Assembly: GCA_023136985.1 (NCBI GenBank)
Contig: JAGLQD010000052.1
Coordinates: 1 to 7,101, forward strand
Source: Candidatus Sabulitectum sp.
GTDB taxonomy: Bacteria; Fermentibacterota; Fermentibacteria; Fermentibacterales; JCC-6
Direction: 5' to 3'
Length of the DNA stretch: 7,101 nt
The notes under the pieces were generated by a model. That model saw only the letters and a list, made by a program, of their open reading frames with translations. It did not search any database and was not told the origin of the DNA. Shown piece by piece: positions 5,821 to 7,101 of the stretch. The translations under genes and the position numbers were made by a program. The stretch's first letter is position 1; every line of letters begins with the position of its first letter.

Positions 5821-7101
5821 ATGAGAAAATTGATTTATGTCCTGTTCTTTCTTTCCGCCGTTTCTTTTTCGGATACTGTAGACCAGACTGACTGGTCAGG
5901 TGGTGATGGTGTTCCTGGCCCTGTAACAGACTGGGGAAACAGCTACGATACTTCCAGCCAGATCGACAGTACTTCTGGTTTGCTGCAGTTGGCTGAAGTC
6001 CCACTCGTCAATCCAATTGAACACACTGTTGACGGAACCTTTAATGGAGCAAAGTCTGTATATGCATCCGACATTGATGGTGATGGCGATATGGATGTGC
6101 TGGGGACTGCTGAAAATGCCGATGACATCACCTGGTGGGAAAACACCGATGGATCCGGCACCGCGTGGGTTGAACACACTGTTGACGGAACTTTTGATGG
6201 TGCAACCTCAGTATACGCAGCCGACATTGATGGTGACGGTGACATGGATGTGCTGGGGGCTGCCTATTTTGCCGATGACATCACCTGGTGGGATAACACC
6301 GATGGATCCGGCACCGCATGGGTTGAGCACACTATTGCCCCAACCTTTGATGCCGCATACTCAGTTTATGCAGCTGACATGGACGATGACGGTGACACGG
6401 ATGTGCTGGGGGCGGCTTTCATTGCCGATGACATTACCTGGTGGGAGAATACGTATGATGCAGGCACTGGATGGGGTGGGCATACTGATGACACAGCATG
6501 GGTTGAACACACTGTTGACGCAAACTTTGATGGTGCAATCTCAGTATACGCAGCCGACGTTGATGGTGACGGCGATATGGATGTGCTGGGGGCAGCTCCG
6601 ATTGCGGATGACATCGCCTGGTGGGAGAACATAGGTGGCTCCGGCACCGTATGGGTTGAGCACACTGTTGACGGAGACTTTGACTACGCACGCTCAGTAT
6701 ATGCAGCCGACGTTGATGGTGACGGTGACATGGATGTGCTGGGGGCGGCCAGCATCGCCAATGACATCACCTGGTGGGAGAACACCAGTGGCTCTGGTAC
6801 CTCATGGGTTGAGCACACTGTTGACGGAAACTTTGATAGTGCATCCTCAGTATACGCAGCCGATGTTGATGGTGACGGTGACATGGATGTGCTGGCAACC
6901 GCTTCGAATGCGGATGACATCACCTGGTGGGAGAACATAGGTGGCTCCGGCACAGTATGGGTTGAACACACTGTTGACGGAAACTTTAATGGCGCAACCT
7001 CAGTATACGCAGCCGATGTTGATGGTGATGGTGACACTGATGTGCTGGGATCTGCCTCTACTGCCGATGACATTACCTGGTGGGAGAACACGGATGGCGC
7101 A
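5821..7101 (+). CDS. Secreted FG-GAP/VCBS-like repeat protein, 3' end outside window
   Basis: The frame is open for 427 codons from ATG 5821 to the window edge with no stop. GGAAGG six bases upstream supports the start. Residues 1-17 form a signal peptide (MRK, then a hydrophobic core, cleavage probably after Ser17). Residues 18-64 are a short unique segment with DWSGGDGVPGPVTDWG. From residue 65 the protein is a tandem array of seven copies, the last cut off, of a unit of 51 residues: WVEHTVDG.F.GA.SVYAAD, then the acidic loop DGDGDMDVLGAA, then ADDITWWEN and GSGT. The loop DxDGDGDxD is a typical calcium-binding pattern of FG-GAP/VCBS repeats, which build beta-propeller blades in cell-surface and secreted proteins. 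Binding partner and role cannot be told. The far end, where an anchoring or sorting domain would be expected, is not in view. Confidence 0.93.
   Translation, partial: MRKLIYVLFFLSAVSFSDTVDQTDWSGGDGVPGPVTDWGNSYDTSSQIDSTSGLLQLAEVPLVNPIEHTVDGTFNGAKSVYASDIDGDGDMDVLGTAENADDITWWENTDGSGTAWVEHTVDGTFDGATSVYAADIDGDGDMDVLGAAYFADDITWWDNTDGSGTAWVEHTIAPTFDAAYSVYAADMDDDGDTDVLGAAFIADDITWWENTYDAGTGWGGHTDDTAWVEHTVDANFDGAISVYAADVDGDGDMDVLGAAPIADDIAWWENIGGSGTVWVEHTVDGDFDYARSVYAADVDGDGDMDVLGAASIANDITWWENTSGSGTSWVEHTVDGNFDSASSVYAADVDGDGDMDVLATASNADDITWWENIGGSGTVWVEHTVDGNFNGATSVYAADVDGDGDTDVLGSASTADDITWWENTDGA
6013..7101 (+). repeat. Tandem array of 153-base coding repeats (7 copies, last partial)
   Basis: Copies begin at 6013, 6166, 6319, 6499, 6652, 6805 and 6958. 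Every step is exactly 153 bases (51 codons) except the third, which is 180. Copies are very alike in DNA as well as protein, for example the block GATGGTGACGGTGACATGGA in copies 2, 5 and 6. Variation falls mostly in the residues after the VLGAA and HTVDG blocks. The last copy is cut by the window edge, so the total is unknown. Confidence 0.95.
6466..6519 (+). repeat. 27-base tandem duplication inside repeat 3
   Basis: Two adjacent 27-base segments, 6466-6492 and 6493-6519, match at 20 of 27 positions and encode TGWGGHTDD and TAWVEHTVD. This duplication accounts exactly for the 9 extra residues of the third repeat unit. The first copy has since diverged. Confidence 0.7.

Noticed and set aside
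5943..7091. Many long open frames on both strands across the repeat region
   Set aside because: They are out-of-frame readings of the 153-base repeats, which lack stops in several frames because the same codons recur. Only the frame from 5821 has a signal peptide, a ribosome site and a sensible repeat motif.
6013..7101. Regular repeats as a possible CRISPR array
   Set aside because: The units are 153 bases, keep one reading frame, contain no unique spacers, and encode a known type of calcium-binding repeat.

Overview
This is a stretch of ordinary bacterial chromosome with dense, mostly intact genes on both strands. It carries no plasmid, phage or insertion-sequence genes. A fused SecD-SecF translocase, a two-component system with a periplasmic sensor loop, a lipoprotein and a large secreted repeat protein suggest a diderm (Gram-negative-type) bacterium. 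The single-chain SecDF and the WW-containing 'DxDGDxD' repeat protein recall the Bacteroidota/FCB group and related candidate phyla. This placement is a guess from protein style; no marker in the window settles it.

Layout: (1) 1-1103 (+) is the 3' part of secDF, closed by a strong hairpin terminator at 1123-1159. (2) 3064-1158 (-) is a response regulator and histidine kinase operon of the OmpR / CpxA-RstB type, joined by a 4-base ATGA overlap. (3) 3065-3148 is a short divergent control region with two overlapping head-to-head promoters and a triple AGCAA half-site pattern. It drives the operon to the left and an unrecognised, possibly secreted protein (3149-3691) to the right. (4) 3723-4415 (-) is a six-helix membrane protein resembling an ABC-2 type permease with no ATPase beside it. 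It shares a bidirectional terminator with the unknown gene. (5) 4478-5383 (+) is a lipoprotein with a DUF4139-like region. (6) 5439-5515 (+) is tRNA-Arg(ACG) with a near-consensus promoter and a terminator. (7) 5516-5820 has no convincing gene but holds several hairpins and a possible promoter. (8) 5821 to the window end (+) is the start of a secreted protein made of tandem 51-residue FG-GAP/VCBS-like repeats, probably a calcium-binding beta-propeller; it stays open at the window edge.

How they may work together: SecDF powers export through the Sec channel, and the lipoprotein, the repeat protein and perhaps the unknown protein would use that route. The two-component system probably senses something in the envelope or periplasm and may control itself and the divergent unknown gene through the shared promoter region. 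That link is inferred from layout only. I found no clear sign of a new defence, mobile or RNA-based system. The most unusual material is the shared promoter region, the noncoding gap before the repeat gene, and the repeat array with its small internal duplication.
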